Shown: piece after piece, positions 1 to 9,227 of the stretch
Layout: each line of letters starts with the position of its first letter
How positions within the stretch are numbered: the stretch's first letter is position 1
Source: Paenibacillus qinlingensis
GTDB taxonomy: Bacteria; Bacillota; Bacilli; Paenibacillales; NBRC-103111
Assembly: GCF_013204845.1 (NCBI RefSeq)
Contig: NZ_JABMKY010000003.1
Span: 62,001-126,000, forward strand
Length of the DNA: 64,000 nt
Reading direction: 5' to 3'
The notes under the pieces: generated by a model
The model's input: the letters and a program-made list of their open reading frames with translations, nothing else
Databases searched by the model: none
What the model was told of the DNA's origin: nothing
Program-made: the position numbers and the translations under genes

Positions 1-2
1 AA

Positions 3-1391
3 GAAGAGGCTTATGTGTGGACAGCTTCCATTGCGAATGCGATCAAGGCGAAGGATGCGACGCGTCCGCTTATTTCAGGTATGCACAGCCTGTATCCCAA
101 AGGAAACTGGACGATGCAGGACCAAGGTGAACTCACTGATATTTTGACAACGCATCCGTACCCGTTCTGGACACCTTACATGGATTTCGATCCATTAACT
201 TCGATGCGACCAACGATACATGCCACGATGGAAAGCTTATTGTACGCCCATATTGGGGAAAAGCCTTGCTTCGCAGAGGAAATGGGAACGATGGGGCCGA
301 TGGTTTGCAGCGAAGAGGTCGCTGCGGCATTCGCACGTACAAGCATGCTTTCGCAGTGGGCACACGGTCTCCCAGGTTTGTTGTGGTGGTGTGCGAATGA
401 TCAAACAAAGCTGAACCATGCACCGTATGATTGGGTAGCTTGTGAAGGTGAGCTTGGTCTCATGACGGAGGAAGGGCGCGTAAAGCCAGCTCTCCAAGAA
501 ATGGGACGGCTGAAGAAAATCATTCAATCCATGCCGTTAGAAAATCTGCCTGCGCGCAGCGTCGAGGCGGTATGTATTCTCAACAGCACACAGGATCATT
601 GGGCAACAGCAATTGGCTCCTTTCTATTAGCGAAGCAAGCCGGTTTCGATATCGATTTCCGATTCGAAGATCAACCACTGCCGGATGCGAACTTCTATTT
701 GCTGCCTTGTGTAACTGGCGTCTTTGGTGTAGCGAAGCAGCGTTGGGAGCAGCTGTTGGATAAAGTTCGTGAAGGAGCGACATTGTATATGTCCTCCAAT
801 GACGGATACATGCTCAACTTTGCGGAGCTGACGGGGCTTACCGTACAGAATCGCCGTCGCAGGGCAAGTGAGGCGGTTGCTTACTTACAAGGGGATAGCG
901 GTGACATTCCGCTTACAATACCAAGCACGTTTAAGCTGGATTTCCGCAACGATCGGGCTGAAGTTTTGGCAGCAGAGGCGGATGGTAATCCAGTTCTGAC
1001 GAAAGCCACCTATGGCAAAGGAACCGTGTACTTCTGTGCCTTGCCAGTCGAGTTAGCGATGTCACAACAGCCAGGAGTCAGCTACAATCCGGACCAATTC
1101 CCGTACTGGAAAATGTATGAAACAATCTCCCAAGAAGCGCGGAACGCACGTGTTCTCCATGTGAAGGAGCCGCAAATCGGGCTTACGGAACACACGGCGG
1201 ATTTGAATACAACTGTGGCAGTCTTGATTAACTACTCACCGGAAGATCGAGAAGTTCCGTTAGCGATAAAGTCGGGCTGGTATGTGGAGGAGAGCTTGTA
1301 TGGTAACCGTCCACAGAATGTGAACGGAACTGTGAAGGTAAATGTTGGTGCGAATGATGCAGCAATTGTTATTTTGAGAAATAAACAATAG
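3..1391 (+). CDS. Glycoside hydrolase, clan GH-A (GH5-like), 5' end cut by window
   Basis: The reading frame is open to the first base, so this is the C-terminal part (about 463 residues) of a longer protein; the apparent GTG start at 15 is internal. The first 150 residues look like the second half of a TIM-barrel glycosidase. A Glu-Glu pair at bases 276-281, in the context CFAEEMGTMG at a strand end, is the likely nucleophile, and the Trp-rich stretch that follows (GLLWWCANDQ) fits the last barrel strand. Residues about 185-360 look like the flavodoxin-like middle domain seen in GH42-type enzymes, followed by a small beta domain. No signal peptide can be judged. It probably hydrolyses oligosaccharides released by the neighbouring lyases, but the substrate is not readable. 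GH5 versus another clan A family is uncertain. A terminator follows. Confidence 0.7.
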   Translation, partial: EEAYVWTASIANAIKAKDATRPLISGMHSLYPKGNWTMQDQGELTDILTTHPYPFWTPYMDFDPLTSMRPTIHATMESLLYAHIGEKPCFAEEMGTMGPMVCSEEVAAAFARTSMLSQWAHGLPGLLWWCANDQTKLNHAPYDWVACEGELGLMTEEGRVKPALQEMGRLKKIIQSMPLENLPARSVEAVCILNSTQDHWATAIGSFLLAKQAGFDIDFRFEDQPLPDANFYLLPCVTGVFGVAKQRWEQLLDKVREGATLYMSSNDGYMLNFAELTGLTVQNRRRRASEAVAYLQGDSGDIPLTIPSTFKLDFRNDRAEVLAAEADGNPVLTKATYGKGTVYFCALPVELAMSQQPGVSYNPDQFPYWKMYETISQEARNARVLHVKEPQIGLTEHTADLNTTVAVLINYSPEDREVPLAIKSGWYVEESLYGNRPQNVNGTVKVNVGANDAAIVILRNKQ

Positions 1392-1411
1392 AATTCTGTG
1401 TTTCCTAAGAT

Positions 1412-1464
1412 ACTATCCAGCACCAACAGCCTGTCTGCTGTTCAGTGGCTGGATAGTTTTTTTT
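1412..1464 (+). terminator. Rho-independent terminator after the GH gene
   Basis: A 10-bp stem (1412-1421 with 1448-1457) encloses a second small stem (AACAGC with GCTGTT) and runs into eight T residues. It separates the glycosidase from the sensor kinase gene. Confidence 0.85.
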
Positions 1465-1539
1465 GGCAACATTCAGTGCTAAACAAAATGCAGTTCAAGG
1501 TGTATAATGCATGCTAAGAAGGCAAGGGAGGCGAATTAT

Positions 1540-3339
1540 TTGTTCAGCTATATTAGAAGTTCCTTGCAGTGGAAACTCATTCTTATGATCTCGTGCATCG
1601 TCATCTTGGTTGTAGTTACGATTGGCAGCTTTAGCTATTACAAAAGCGCTAGAGCGATCGAATCGGATGCACAACGATTTAGTAATCAAATTTTGAAGCA
1701 GGCGACGTTGAATCTAACGCGATATATCAATGATAATGAACAATTTTTTCAAACGCTGGTCATAAGTCAAGATTTTCAGGATTGGACGCGAATTAACCAA
1801 GGAGATACTTACAGGAACTATAGTAAACTCAAGGATATGGAGAATCGAATTATTAATCCGTACATTAGTTTTCATAAGGAAACGCTTTCTATTGTGCTCT
1901 ACAATGAGAATGGGAATCAGATTGTATATCGAAATGAAACACGAGATGCCGTTCTGGAAACGGAGTATTCCTTTGCTGCTTCGAATATGAAAGATAAGAT
2001 AACCGATACGGGAAGAATTCAGTCATTTGTCAATCTTCGCGCGGATTACAAGAATAGCAATGGTCAAAAAATTCAACTGCCGATTCTAACCTATGTTCAA
2101 AAGCTGTATTATAGTGATCAACCAGTCTATCTGGCCGTAGATATTTCCTTGATGCCGACGCAACAGATTCTGAATGAAATTGAACTGGGACGCAATGGAC
2201 AGGCCTTAATTACGACTGCCGAAGGCAATGTCATCTCTGCACCAGACCTGCATATGATCAATACGAAATTGGCTCATCCCATGATGGAAGCTATGAAGAA
2301 AAATCCATCAGGTTACATGTATAATCAGGATCATACTCAGATGATTGTGTATCAATCGATTCCGAAAGTGGATTGGCGTGTCATCGTTTTCGTGCCATAT
2401 GAGGACTTAGCACAACGTATTATTGAAATTCGCAATTGGACGATCGCAATCGCCTCGCTTAGCTTGTTAAGTGCAATTGTATTAGTGTACCTGGTATCAC
2501 ACTCCATTACCAAGCGAATTAAGTTGCTGCGCAGGACGATTAGTACGACAAAACTGGGTCGATTCGATATTCGCCCGGATGTGAAAGGGACGGACGAGGT
2601 AGCGGATTTGGCCGAATCATATAATTTGTTGCTGGATCGGATTGACGCCTCGATTCATTTATTAGCGGAGTCCAAAATGGTTCAGCAGCAAGCGGTGTTA
2701 TCAGCACTGCAATCACAAATCAACTCCCACTTTCTATATAACGCTTTAGAATCGATCAATGCGATGGCCAATTTGGCTGGGCATCAACAGATCCGAAAGT
2801 CAACCATAGCCCTTTCGAACATGCTGCGATATACATCGAATTACAAGGATTCTTTAGTTACCCTAGAAGAGGAAATCCGCCATATTCGCGATTACATTCA
2901 AATTATGGATAATTTGTATCCGAACGAGTTAACGTTTCATTTTGACATTGATCCCGAGGTGGCACAATCCGCATGTTTAAAAGCATGCATTCAGCCGTTT
3001 GTAGAGAATTGTATTAAACATGGCTATGAAATGACGGGGGAGAACCTCCAAGTTCGAATCTCCGCGTATCAATGGGAGAACGATTACATTCGCGTAGATA
3101 TTGTAGATGATGGGTCTGGCATATCGCTTGGAAAGTTAAGCGAAATTCGGGAGGCACTGAGTCAAGTTAGACCTGAACAGGAATTCCTACAGCTGTTAAG
3201 GATCGGGATGTTAAATGTTCATTATCGTCTCAAAACATTCTATCCGCATCATGCACATGCAGGGATTATGGTAGAACGCGTTTCAGATAAAGGCGGCACA
3301 CAGGTAAGTGTTATTTTTCCAAATCAGGTAAAGGAGTGA
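1540..3339 (+). CDS. YesM-family sensor histidine kinase (system 1)
   Basis: Membrane sensor kinase that would phosphorylate the YesN-type regulator encoded directly downstream. The start is taken as TTG at 1540, because AGGGAGG at 1525-1531 lies 8 bases before it; the in-frame ATG at 1507 has no good ribosome site. Counted from there (599 residues): a transmembrane helix near residues 10-30, an extracytoplasmic dCache-like sensor region to about 290, a second helix near 300-320, a HAMP segment, then a His_kinase domain with QINSHFLYN (predicted phospho-His 397) and an HATPase domain with DDGSGIS. This is the usual YesM layout. The regulator starts 7 bases after the stop, so the two are one operon. 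The ligand is probably an extracellular oligosaccharide (inference from the linked transporter). Confidence 0.92.
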   Translation: MFSYIRSSLQWKLILMISCIVILVVVTIGSFSYYKSARAIESDAQRFSNQILKQATLNLTRYINDNEQFFQTLVISQDFQDWTRINQGDTYRNYSKLKDMENRIINPYISFHKETLSIVLYNENGNQIVYRNETRDAVLETEYSFAASNMKDKITDTGRIQSFVNLRADYKNSNGQKIQLPILTYVQKLYYSDQPVYLAVDISLMPTQQILNEIELGRNGQALITTAEGNVISAPDLHMINTKLAHPMMEAMKKNPSGYMYNQDHTQMIVYQSIPKVDWRVIVFVPYEDLAQRIIEIRNWTIAIASLSLLSAIVLVYLVSHSITKRIKLLRRTISTTKLGRFDIRPDVKGTDEVADLAESYNLLLDRIDASIHLLAESKMVQQQAVLSALQSQINSHFLYNALESINAMANLAGHQQIRKSTIALSNMLRYTSNYKDSLVTLEEEIRHIRDYIQIMDNLYPNELTFHFDIDPEVAQSACLKACIQPFVENCIKHGYEMTGENLQVRISAYQWENDYIRVDIVDDGSGISLGKLSEIREALSQVRPEQEFLQLLRIGMLNVHYRLKTFYPHHAHAGIMVERVSDKGGTQVSVIFPNQVKE

Positions 3340-3346
3340 ATAATAG

Positions 3347-4435
3347 ATGATACGCGTACTTCTTGTGGACGACTCTTCCTTAATTCGAGATAGTCTGTCA
3401 GTTTCGATTGATGCTTATCAGCAAACAACCGTCGTTGCCGGAACCGCTGCTAATGGCGTTAAGGCATTGGATTGGCTGGAGGAACATTATGCCGATTTAT
3501 GCATTACGGACATCCGGATGCCGATGATGGATGGGTTAACGTTAATAGGCGAAATTAATAAGCGATTCCCGTGGATGCGATGTGTGGTTGTCTCGAGTTA
3601 TGATGATTTTCAATATGCCAAAATGAGTATTCAACTGCATGCCTTGGATTACATTATGAAGCCAGTTGATGAAGAGCTGCTGTTCAGTGCCCTTGATAAG
3701 GCCAAGGAACGATTAGAGGAAGATCGCAACCGTGATGCAGCTCAGCTGATGCTGAGAAAGCTTCCCCATCATAAACAATGGGTAGATAAATGGTTAGAAC
3801 ACATACGAACCTTGCATGTAGAAACACTGCCTTTACTCATCGTAGAAACGTTGGAATTGTTAGAAGGTTGGGTAGAAGGCAACTTTAACTTATTGAATCC
3901 ATTGAGCAATTTGTGGCTTCGAACGATCATTGAAGAGCTGTCATCCGAACGCTTCCAGCTGGAGCTGGATGAAGGGAATGATTTGGGCTTAGGTGATACG
4001 ACACTTTCCCTGCAAGCAGTTCGGAGCTATTACCGTCTCTGCGCGGTGAGAAGGCTGGAAGAAGGCTCTCATCTTCTGGTGGAAACGATGCGGGGGATTC
4101 GTGATCAGCAATCGGTGAAAGTCATTGATAAAGTGAAACAATACATTGATCTACACTTCGGTGAGCAAATTAACTTGCAGGAACTTGCGGATCACGTTGC
4201 CATGAACAAAACGTACATGTGTACCCTATTTAAGCAAGAAACAGAAATGACCATCGGCACCTATACGGTATCGATTCGAATGCGGGAAGCACGTAATATT
4301 TTGATGGAAACGTCGGAGAAAATCTACACGATTGCCAATCAGGTCGGCTACGAAGACGTCACGTACTTCTCTCAATTGTTCAAAAAGCACTACGGATTAA
4401 GCCCGCTTGATTATAAGAAGCGAATGAAATCATAA
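3347..4435 (+). CDS. YesN-family response regulator, AraC output (system 1)
   Basis: Cytoplasmic DNA-binding response regulator of 362 residues. The receiver domain covers about residues 1-120, with acidic pocket VDDS, phospho-acceptor Asp55 (ITDIRMP) and the conserved lysine in MKP. A poorly conserved linker of about 130 residues follows, then two AraC-type helix-turn-helix motifs at 260-362, ending in the family signature around GYEDVTYFSQLFKKHYG. An AAGGAG site lies just before the ATG. It is co-transcribed with the kinase and followed by a terminator, so it probably acts in trans on the downstream enzyme and transporter genes at 4963-10793. This is the common arrangement for YesMN systems that control sugar uptake in Paenibacillus and Bacillus. 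Confidence 0.93.
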   Translation: MIRVLLVDDSSLIRDSLSVSIDAYQQTTVVAGTAANGVKALDWLEEHYADLCITDIRMPMMDGLTLIGEINKRFPWMRCVVVSSYDDFQYAKMSIQLHALDYIMKPVDEELLFSALDKAKERLEEDRNRDAAQLMLRKLPHHKQWVDKWLEHIRTLHVETLPLLIVETLELLEGWVEGNFNLLNPLSNLWLRTIIEELSSERFQLELDEGNDLGLGDTTLSLQAVRSYYRLCAVRRLEEGSHLLVETMRGIRDQQSVKVIDKVKQYIDLHFGEQINLQELADHVAMNKTYMCTLFKQETEMTIGTYTVSIRMREARNILMETSEKIYTIANQVGYEDVTYFSQLFKKHYGLSPLDYKKRMKS

Positions 4436-4446
4436 GATGACAGGAG

Positions 4447-4481
4447 AAGGACTGTCCCCTGCGGGGGATGGTCCTTTTTTT
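4447..4481 (+). terminator. Rho-independent terminator after system 1
   Basis: AGGAC...GTCCT and CCCC...GGGG arms around a TGC loop, followed by seven T residues. Confidence 0.85.
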
Positions 4482-4962
4482 GGCATATAGGAATGTGCGT
4501 AAGGAGAATAGATGGATTTTCTACAGTTAAAATCGAAGATTTTTCGTTCAAATGCAAGTTAGATGGAAAACCTACAGTTAATCTCAACCATTTCAGCTGA
4601 TTTGAGCAAAAGTAGTAGTTTTAGCTGCATATTTTACAGTTAAATCCAGATTTCAAGGGTATTCTGCTTACATAGATGTATATTTTCCAGTTAATGCTAA
4701 TGCGTAGAGCGAGCCCTCTTTCAAACATGTACAGCCCTTCGGCACTGCACCCCCGCCAGCTTTCCATTACCTCAACAAGCACTCGCCTTTTATTCACCAA
4801 ACGCAGGGTAATTGGTTTCAATGATAGGATTTCTGTCTTTTCATCTAAATTTCCGAAGATTGTCGTAGAAAAACGAAAGTCCCTCCACTGTTTGCAAGAT
4901 GACCGCAGTCCTATAATTGGAGATAGTAAACAATGAGTCAGCAAGTTCAGGAGGAATGTAAG
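4482..4962. repeat. Intergenic region with four spaced copies of a 20-base repeat
   Basis: No credible gene is seen here; short ORFs on both strands lack ribosome sites and do not resemble proteins. Four copies of a degenerate 20-base unit, GATG-N9-CAGTTAA or a close variant (the third begins GCTG), lie at 4511-4530, 4562-4581, 4624-4643 and 4675-4694, with start-to-start distances of 51, 62 and 51 bases. Similar units occur at 62741-62880. The region before 4963 should hold the promoter for the enzyme-transporter operon, but no clear -35/-10 pair was identified. Confidence 0.6.
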
Positions 4963-7140
4963 TTGCAATTAATGGGAGATGCATTAACCGTATTAGGATC
5001 ACGACTGGGAATCGGATGGGATCCTGCTGGGCACCAAGCTTATCTAGTTCGTCATGGCAATCATCCGGGATTGCCGATTCATCTGCATGCAGGGATCGAA
5101 ATAGGAGATCGCACACTCTCACTACCTTTGTGTGGTGATAAGCAATCGTTTGAATTTATGGATCAAGAAATGACAGCGACCACGATGACGTTAAGCGGAA
5201 TTGATCCGACGACAGGGATTCATGTGAAACTAACAGCTCGCATTCCGTTCCGACCGAGAGACGAGGTCTTCAGCACAGTTCCGATCGTTTACTTGGACCT
5301 AGAAGTGGATCGTTTGCCATCCTCATTTCGATGGACTGCGCAATACGATGAAATTATAGAGGGGAAGCTGTTCCTAGGCTTTTCGGGCGAAGGGTTCAAA
5401 TTTGAGTCACAATCACAATCAAGGAGCATCGAAGCTACGTACGATTCCGTTATCTTACGTCCGTTTGAGGAAGATGATCACAGCAAAGCGATTCGATCCA
5501 ATGAAGAAACAATAGCATGTAAAGATCAACTTGCTATACTTTCAGGTGCATGGGATGGAACCAACCTAACCGCACCTTTTTCCTTACGTAAAGGGATGGA
5601 AGGGACGAAACTTTCCCTTGCTTGGTGTACGTACGATCAGCCTTTACTCAATGTATTAGGCACTCGCAGCCCCTTCAAATACACGCAAAGCTTTGCGAAT
5701 CTTGAGCAAGTTGTGGATTGGGCAATCCAGCATGTCGAAGCGGTAAAAGAGAACTCGATTAAAGTAGATGGCATCCTATCCAATCATTCGTTGGGCGATT
5801 CCACATCGAAATTACTCGCACAGACGCTGCACGCTTGGCTAATGAACACATGGTGGGTGGTTCGCGAGAACGGCCAAGACTGGTTTACCGTATGGGAAGG
5901 TAATTGCTACTTCCACTCCACGGTGGATGTCGAATATACACAAGGACCGTTTTACTTGGCTTTCTGGCCTGAACTACTGGAGCTAGAACTCAACGAGTGG
6001 CCGTTGTTTGGTAAAGACGGGAAACGAGTTCTAGGAGAAAGCGGCGAGGGCACGTTATTTTTATCACACGATATGGGCGTATTCGGGGATAGTACGAAAC
6101 AGTACTACCATCACGAAATGGAAGTCGAAGAGAGTACGAATTACATTCTTCTTGCGTATACGCATTGGCGACGAGCAGGAAGAGACGCAACAATTGTGCA
6201 GCATAGCGGATTCATTCGTCAATTAATGGATTTCATCGTTCGCTGCGATACAACGGGCAATGGCATTCCAGATAAGGGCTGTGCGAATACCGTGGATGAC
6301 GCCTCTCCAGCGATTCAGTATGGCTCTGAGCAGGTGTATCTCGGTGTGAAAGCATTAGCAGCGTGTCAGGCTGGTATCCAGATTTTGCGTTATGCAGGGG
6401 AGTTGGAGCTGCAAGCATACGAGCATTTCGCTTTGGCGGCACTCACGACCATCGAGGAGCAGGGTTGGCTGGAGGATCATTATGCCGTGACGTTATCCCG
6501 AACGATGGATGGCACGGTGGATCCATGGACAGGCGAACCTCAGACAGGGGAACTGCTGGGTTGGGATGCTTACCATATTTACACGGTAAATGGACTTTCC
6601 TTACTCGATATGGTCGGACATCAAACAGGCCTTCGCGATGGTAGACTCCGTCAGGATATGGAAACAGCAACTGCGAAAACCTTGGGGCGTTACGGATGTC
6701 GTCACACCAGTTATATTGATATGCAAGATAAGAGTATTTTCATCCCTGGTCTGGCAAGTCATTCGCGCAAGGTGGGATGGGTTTCAATGAATATGCTGCG
6801 AGACATCGGAGCTGCTTATCGAGGACTCGATCTTTTTCATCTCACAGAAAACTACTGGAGCTGGCAGAGCACGACGAATACACAGGGCATCTCGATGTTC
6901 TTCGAAACCTTCTACGGCAACAGCTTAAGCTTCTATCCTAGAGGTGTGGCGGTATTTGGATATTTGGACGCAGCAGCGGGCTTTGCCTATGATGCGGTTC
7001 TTGGGACGAAGTCTTTTGCCCCGGTCCGTGGCTCTCTCCAAGTACCCCTTCTTTTATTCGCTGATTGGGAGAAAGGTACCGTCCCTAAGGTTATTTCGAG
7101 CTTGAAAGACGGTCATATTACGTATAGTGTCGAATCCTGA
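4963..7140 (+). CDS. Glutaminase A/DUF4965-like (alpha/alpha)6-barrel enzyme, probable intracellular glycosidase
   Basis: About 725 residues from TTG 4963, chosen because AGGAGG at 4949-4954 sits 8 bases upstream; ATG 4933 is possible but has no ribosome site. No signal peptide or membrane segment is visible, so it should be cytoplasmic. An N-terminal beta domain (residues 1-270) precedes a helical barrel. In the barrel, HSTVDVEY (about 317-324), LSHDMG (about 367) and EVEESTN (about 387-393) are spaced like the central domain of the glutaminase A family (DUF4965), with a second acidic TVDD near residue 446. Its place directly before a sugar transporter suggests it acts on imported oligosaccharides. 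The GtaA-like resemblance is a reading of motifs; GH116-like or another (alpha/alpha)6 glycosidase family remains possible. Confidence 0.6.
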   Translation: MQLMGDALTVLGSRLGIGWDPAGHQAYLVRHGNHPGLPIHLHAGIEIGDRTLSLPLCGDKQSFEFMDQEMTATTMTLSGIDPTTGIHVKLTARIPFRPRDEVFSTVPIVYLDLEVDRLPSSFRWTAQYDEIIEGKLFLGFSGEGFKFESQSQSRSIEATYDSVILRPFEEDDHSKAIRSNEETIACKDQLAILSGAWDGTNLTAPFSLRKGMEGTKLSLAWCTYDQPLLNVLGTRSPFKYTQSFANLEQVVDWAIQHVEAVKENSIKVDGILSNHSLGDSTSKLLAQTLHAWLMNTWWVVRENGQDWFTVWEGNCYFHSTVDVEYTQGPFYLAFWPELLELELNEWPLFGKDGKRVLGESGEGTLFLSHDMGVFGDSTKQYYHHEMEVEESTNYILLAYTHWRRAGRDATIVQHSGFIRQLMDFIVRCDTTGNGIPDKGCANTVDDASPAIQYGSEQVYLGVKALAACQAGIQILRYAGELELQAYEHFALAALTTIEEQGWLEDHYAVTLSRTMDGTVDPWTGEPQTGELLGWDAYHIYTVNGLSLLDMVGHQTGLRDGRLRQDMETATAKTLGRYGCRHTSYIDMQDKSIFIPGLASHSRKVGWVSMNMLRDIGAAYRGLDLFHLTENYWSWQSTTNTQGISMFFETFYGNSLSFYPRGVAVFGYLDAAAGFAYDAVLGTKSFAPVRGSLQVPLLLFADWEKGTVPKVISSLKDGHITYSVES

Positions 7141-7240
7141 AAAGAACAGAAGATTACCATGAACTTCGAAAGATTCCCTACTAGGACCTCTACACATGAA
7201 TTTATATAATAGAGATACAAAGAGATAAGGAGTGGGACCA

Positions 7241-8221
7241 ATGAATAACGAGACCATAGAGGTAGCATCGGTCCAAGTGAGGAAACCTGCTGCAGCTAAG
7301 AAGAACAAATCAGGGGAATTAAGTTTCCTTGGATTTGTAAAGAAAAACAATGCCTTGTACATCATGTTGATCCCCGTTTTCATTTATTTTATAACCTTCA
7401 AGTATGTGCCCTTGTTAGGCAGTATTATCGCTTTCAAGGACTACAATATTTTCGATGGTTTCCTCAAAAGTAAATGGGTCGGGTTCCAATGGTTCGAACT
7501 GATGTATACGAATCCGCAATATGCTCGGCTCATTAAGAATACGTTATTAATCAGTCTTTACCAGATTGTATTTTCATTCCCAGCACCGATCATCTTGGCT
7601 TGCCTCTTAAATGAGGTTCGAAACATGGCGTTTAAGCGCTCTGTTCAGACAGTCCTGTACTTGCCTCACTTTTTATCCTGGGCGCTTGTGTATGGATTAG
7701 CCTACATGATGCTCTCGGAGCAAAGTGGTCTTGTGAATGACATGCTCAAAGGTTTAGGCTTACCGACCATGGATTTCCTGCAGTCGCCATCTGCTTTTCG
7801 TACTGTAGTTGTATCGGCAGGGATGTGGAAAGAGATGGGCTGGAGTACCATTATATTCTTGGCCGCACTGTCAGGGATCAGTCCTTCCTTATATGAAGCA
7901 GCCAAAATTGATGGAGCGGGTCGCTGGAAACAATTCCAGTACGTCACATTCCCAGGTTTACTGCCTGCGATTACGATTCTTCTTCTTTTAAAAATAGGAA
8001 ATGTCATGGATGTAGGTTTTGAACAGGTGTACATCTTCTTAAGCCCGATTACATATGAGGTAGGCGAAATTCTGGATACCTATGCTTATCGATTAGGCAT
8101 TATGAATGGACAGTTCTCTATGACGACAGCGATTGGATTATTCAAATCCGTTATTGGTTTCGTGCTTCTCGTAGGTGCGAATAAGATTAGTAAATCGACA
8201 ACAGGTGAAAGCTTATACTAG
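7241..8221 (+). CDS. Sugar ABC transporter permease, LplB type (transporter 1)
   Basis: Inner-membrane permease of 326 residues, start ATG 7241 with AAGGAG at 7227-7232, 8 bases away (the GTG at 7232 overlaps that site). It has about six transmembrane helices after a charged, Lys-rich N-terminus. The EAA loop, read as YEAAKIDGAGRWKQFQYVTF-like, is where the ATPase subunit docks. LplB/COG4209 permeases pair with YtcP permeases and large LplA-type lipoproteins, as here. No ATPase gene is present in the window; these systems normally share a distant MsmX-type ATPase. The next gene's ribosome site overlaps this stop codon, which indicates one transcript. Confidence 0.93.
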   Translation: MNNETIEVASVQVRKPAAAKKNKSGELSFLGFVKKNNALYIMLIPVFIYFITFKYVPLLGSIIAFKDYNIFDGFLKSKWVGFQWFELMYTNPQYARLIKNTLLISLYQIVFSFPAPIILACLLNEVRNMAFKRSVQTVLYLPHFLSWALVYGLAYMMLSEQSGLVNDMLKGLGLPTMDFLQSPSAFRTVVVSAGMWKEMGWSTIIFLAALSGISPSLYEAAKIDGAGRWKQFQYVTFPGLLPAITILLLLKIGNVMDVGFEQVYIFLSPITYEVGEILDTYAYRLGIMNGQFSMTTAIGLFKSVIGFVLLVGANKISKSTTGESLY

Positions 8222-8231
8222 GAGGCATCTT

Positions 8232-9113
8232 ATGAAGATCAAACAATCCACGGGCGAGAAAGTATTCGATGCCTTCAATCTGATTTTACTTGTGGCGATG
8301 AGTCTTATCGCATTGCTACCACTACTACACGTTGTTGCCGGTTCCTTTTCCTCCAATAATGCGCTCATTCAATCCAAAGTTTCCTTCTGGCCTGTTGAGC
8401 CAACGTTGCAGCAATTCAAATATGTGATTGCCACGGATACGTTCTGGAAAGCGGGCTGGATGACGGTGAAAGTCGTCGTGATCGCGACAATTCTTAATAT
8501 GATTTTGACCATCGTAGGGTCGTATCCGCTGTCCAAATCGTATCTGAGAGGCCGCAGAGCTATAATGGTCTTCATCATTTTTACATTGATTTTCCAGGCT
8601 CCGCTCATCCCGACCTACTTGGTGGTTAAGGAACTTCACATGATTAATACGATGTGGGCTTTAATCGTACCTGGAGCGATCAGCGCATTTAACATGATCC
8701 TCTGTATCACATTCTTCCGTAATCTACCTGAGGAGCTCTTCGATGCAGCGAAAGTGGATGGCATGAGTGACTATCGCATTGTATGGCAAATTGTCGTTCC
8801 ACTATCCAAGCCGATTATGGTAACGCTGCTCTTGTTCTATGCGGTTGGTCATTGGAACAGCTATTTCGCGCCACTCTTGTACATTAATGACAGACATCTT
8901 CAAACGTTGCAAATGTACTTATACTTCTTAATCGCCGCAGGCAGCTCGAATGATATAGCTTCCGCTGTTGCAGGCGATACAGGTGGTAAGCTGCTTCCGA
9001 AAGCGCTTGAAATGGCAACTATTGTCTTAGCCACGGCGCCGATCGTCATTCTCTATCCGTTTTTGCAAAAGCATTTTGTGAAAGGGGCCACACTTGGCTC
9101 TGTGAAAGAATAA
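8232..9113 (+). CDS. Sugar ABC transporter permease, YtcP type (transporter 1)
   Basis: Second permease subunit (COG0395 family), 293 residues, about six transmembrane helices. ATG 8232 follows GGAGG at 8221-8225; the longer frame upstream overlaps the previous gene and is not used. The EAA loop reads FDAAKVDGMSDYRIVWQIVV, and the C-terminus ends in KHFVKGATLGSVKE, the usual ending of this family. It forms the heterodimeric channel with the LplB-type protein encoded upstream. The binding-protein gene begins 114 bases downstream beyond a stem-loop. Confidence 0.93.
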   Translation: MKIKQSTGEKVFDAFNLILLVAMSLIALLPLLHVVAGSFSSNNALIQSKVSFWPVEPTLQQFKYVIATDTFWKAGWMTVKVVVIATILNMILTIVGSYPLSKSYLRGRRAIMVFIIFTLIFQAPLIPTYLVVKELHMINTMWALIVPGAISAFNMILCITFFRNLPEELFDAAKVDGMSDYRIVWQIVVPLSKPIMVTLLLFYAVGHWNSYFAPLLYINDRHLQTLQMYLYFLIAAGSSNDIASAVAGDTGGKLLPKALEMATIVLATAPIVILYPFLQKHFVKGATLGSVKE

Positions 9114-9124
9114 GTCGTTATGTC

Positions 9125-9176
9125 GACACTTGGTAAATGTTGCATGCACTTATGCGTCCGACATTTACCGCAAGTC
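9125..9176 (+). other. Intercistronic stem-loop between permease and binding-protein genes
   Basis: GGTAAATGT (9132-9140) pairs with ACATTTACC (9161-9169), with extra partial pairing outside and a GCAT...ATGC stem in the loop. There is no T run, so it is more likely to be an RNA-stabilising or processing element than a terminator. A TATAAT-like box near 9182-9188 could also serve the binding-protein gene. Confidence 0.5.
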
Positions 9177-9227
9177 TTCATATATAATGAAACACAACAG
9201 GGGTTATAAAAAGGGAGGAAATATCGA

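Noticed and set aside
4621-4968. Opposed ORFs of 86-115 codons in the gap before the glutaminase A-like gene
   Set aside because: They cover the repeat array, overlap each other and the next gene, and lack ribosome sites and protein-like character.
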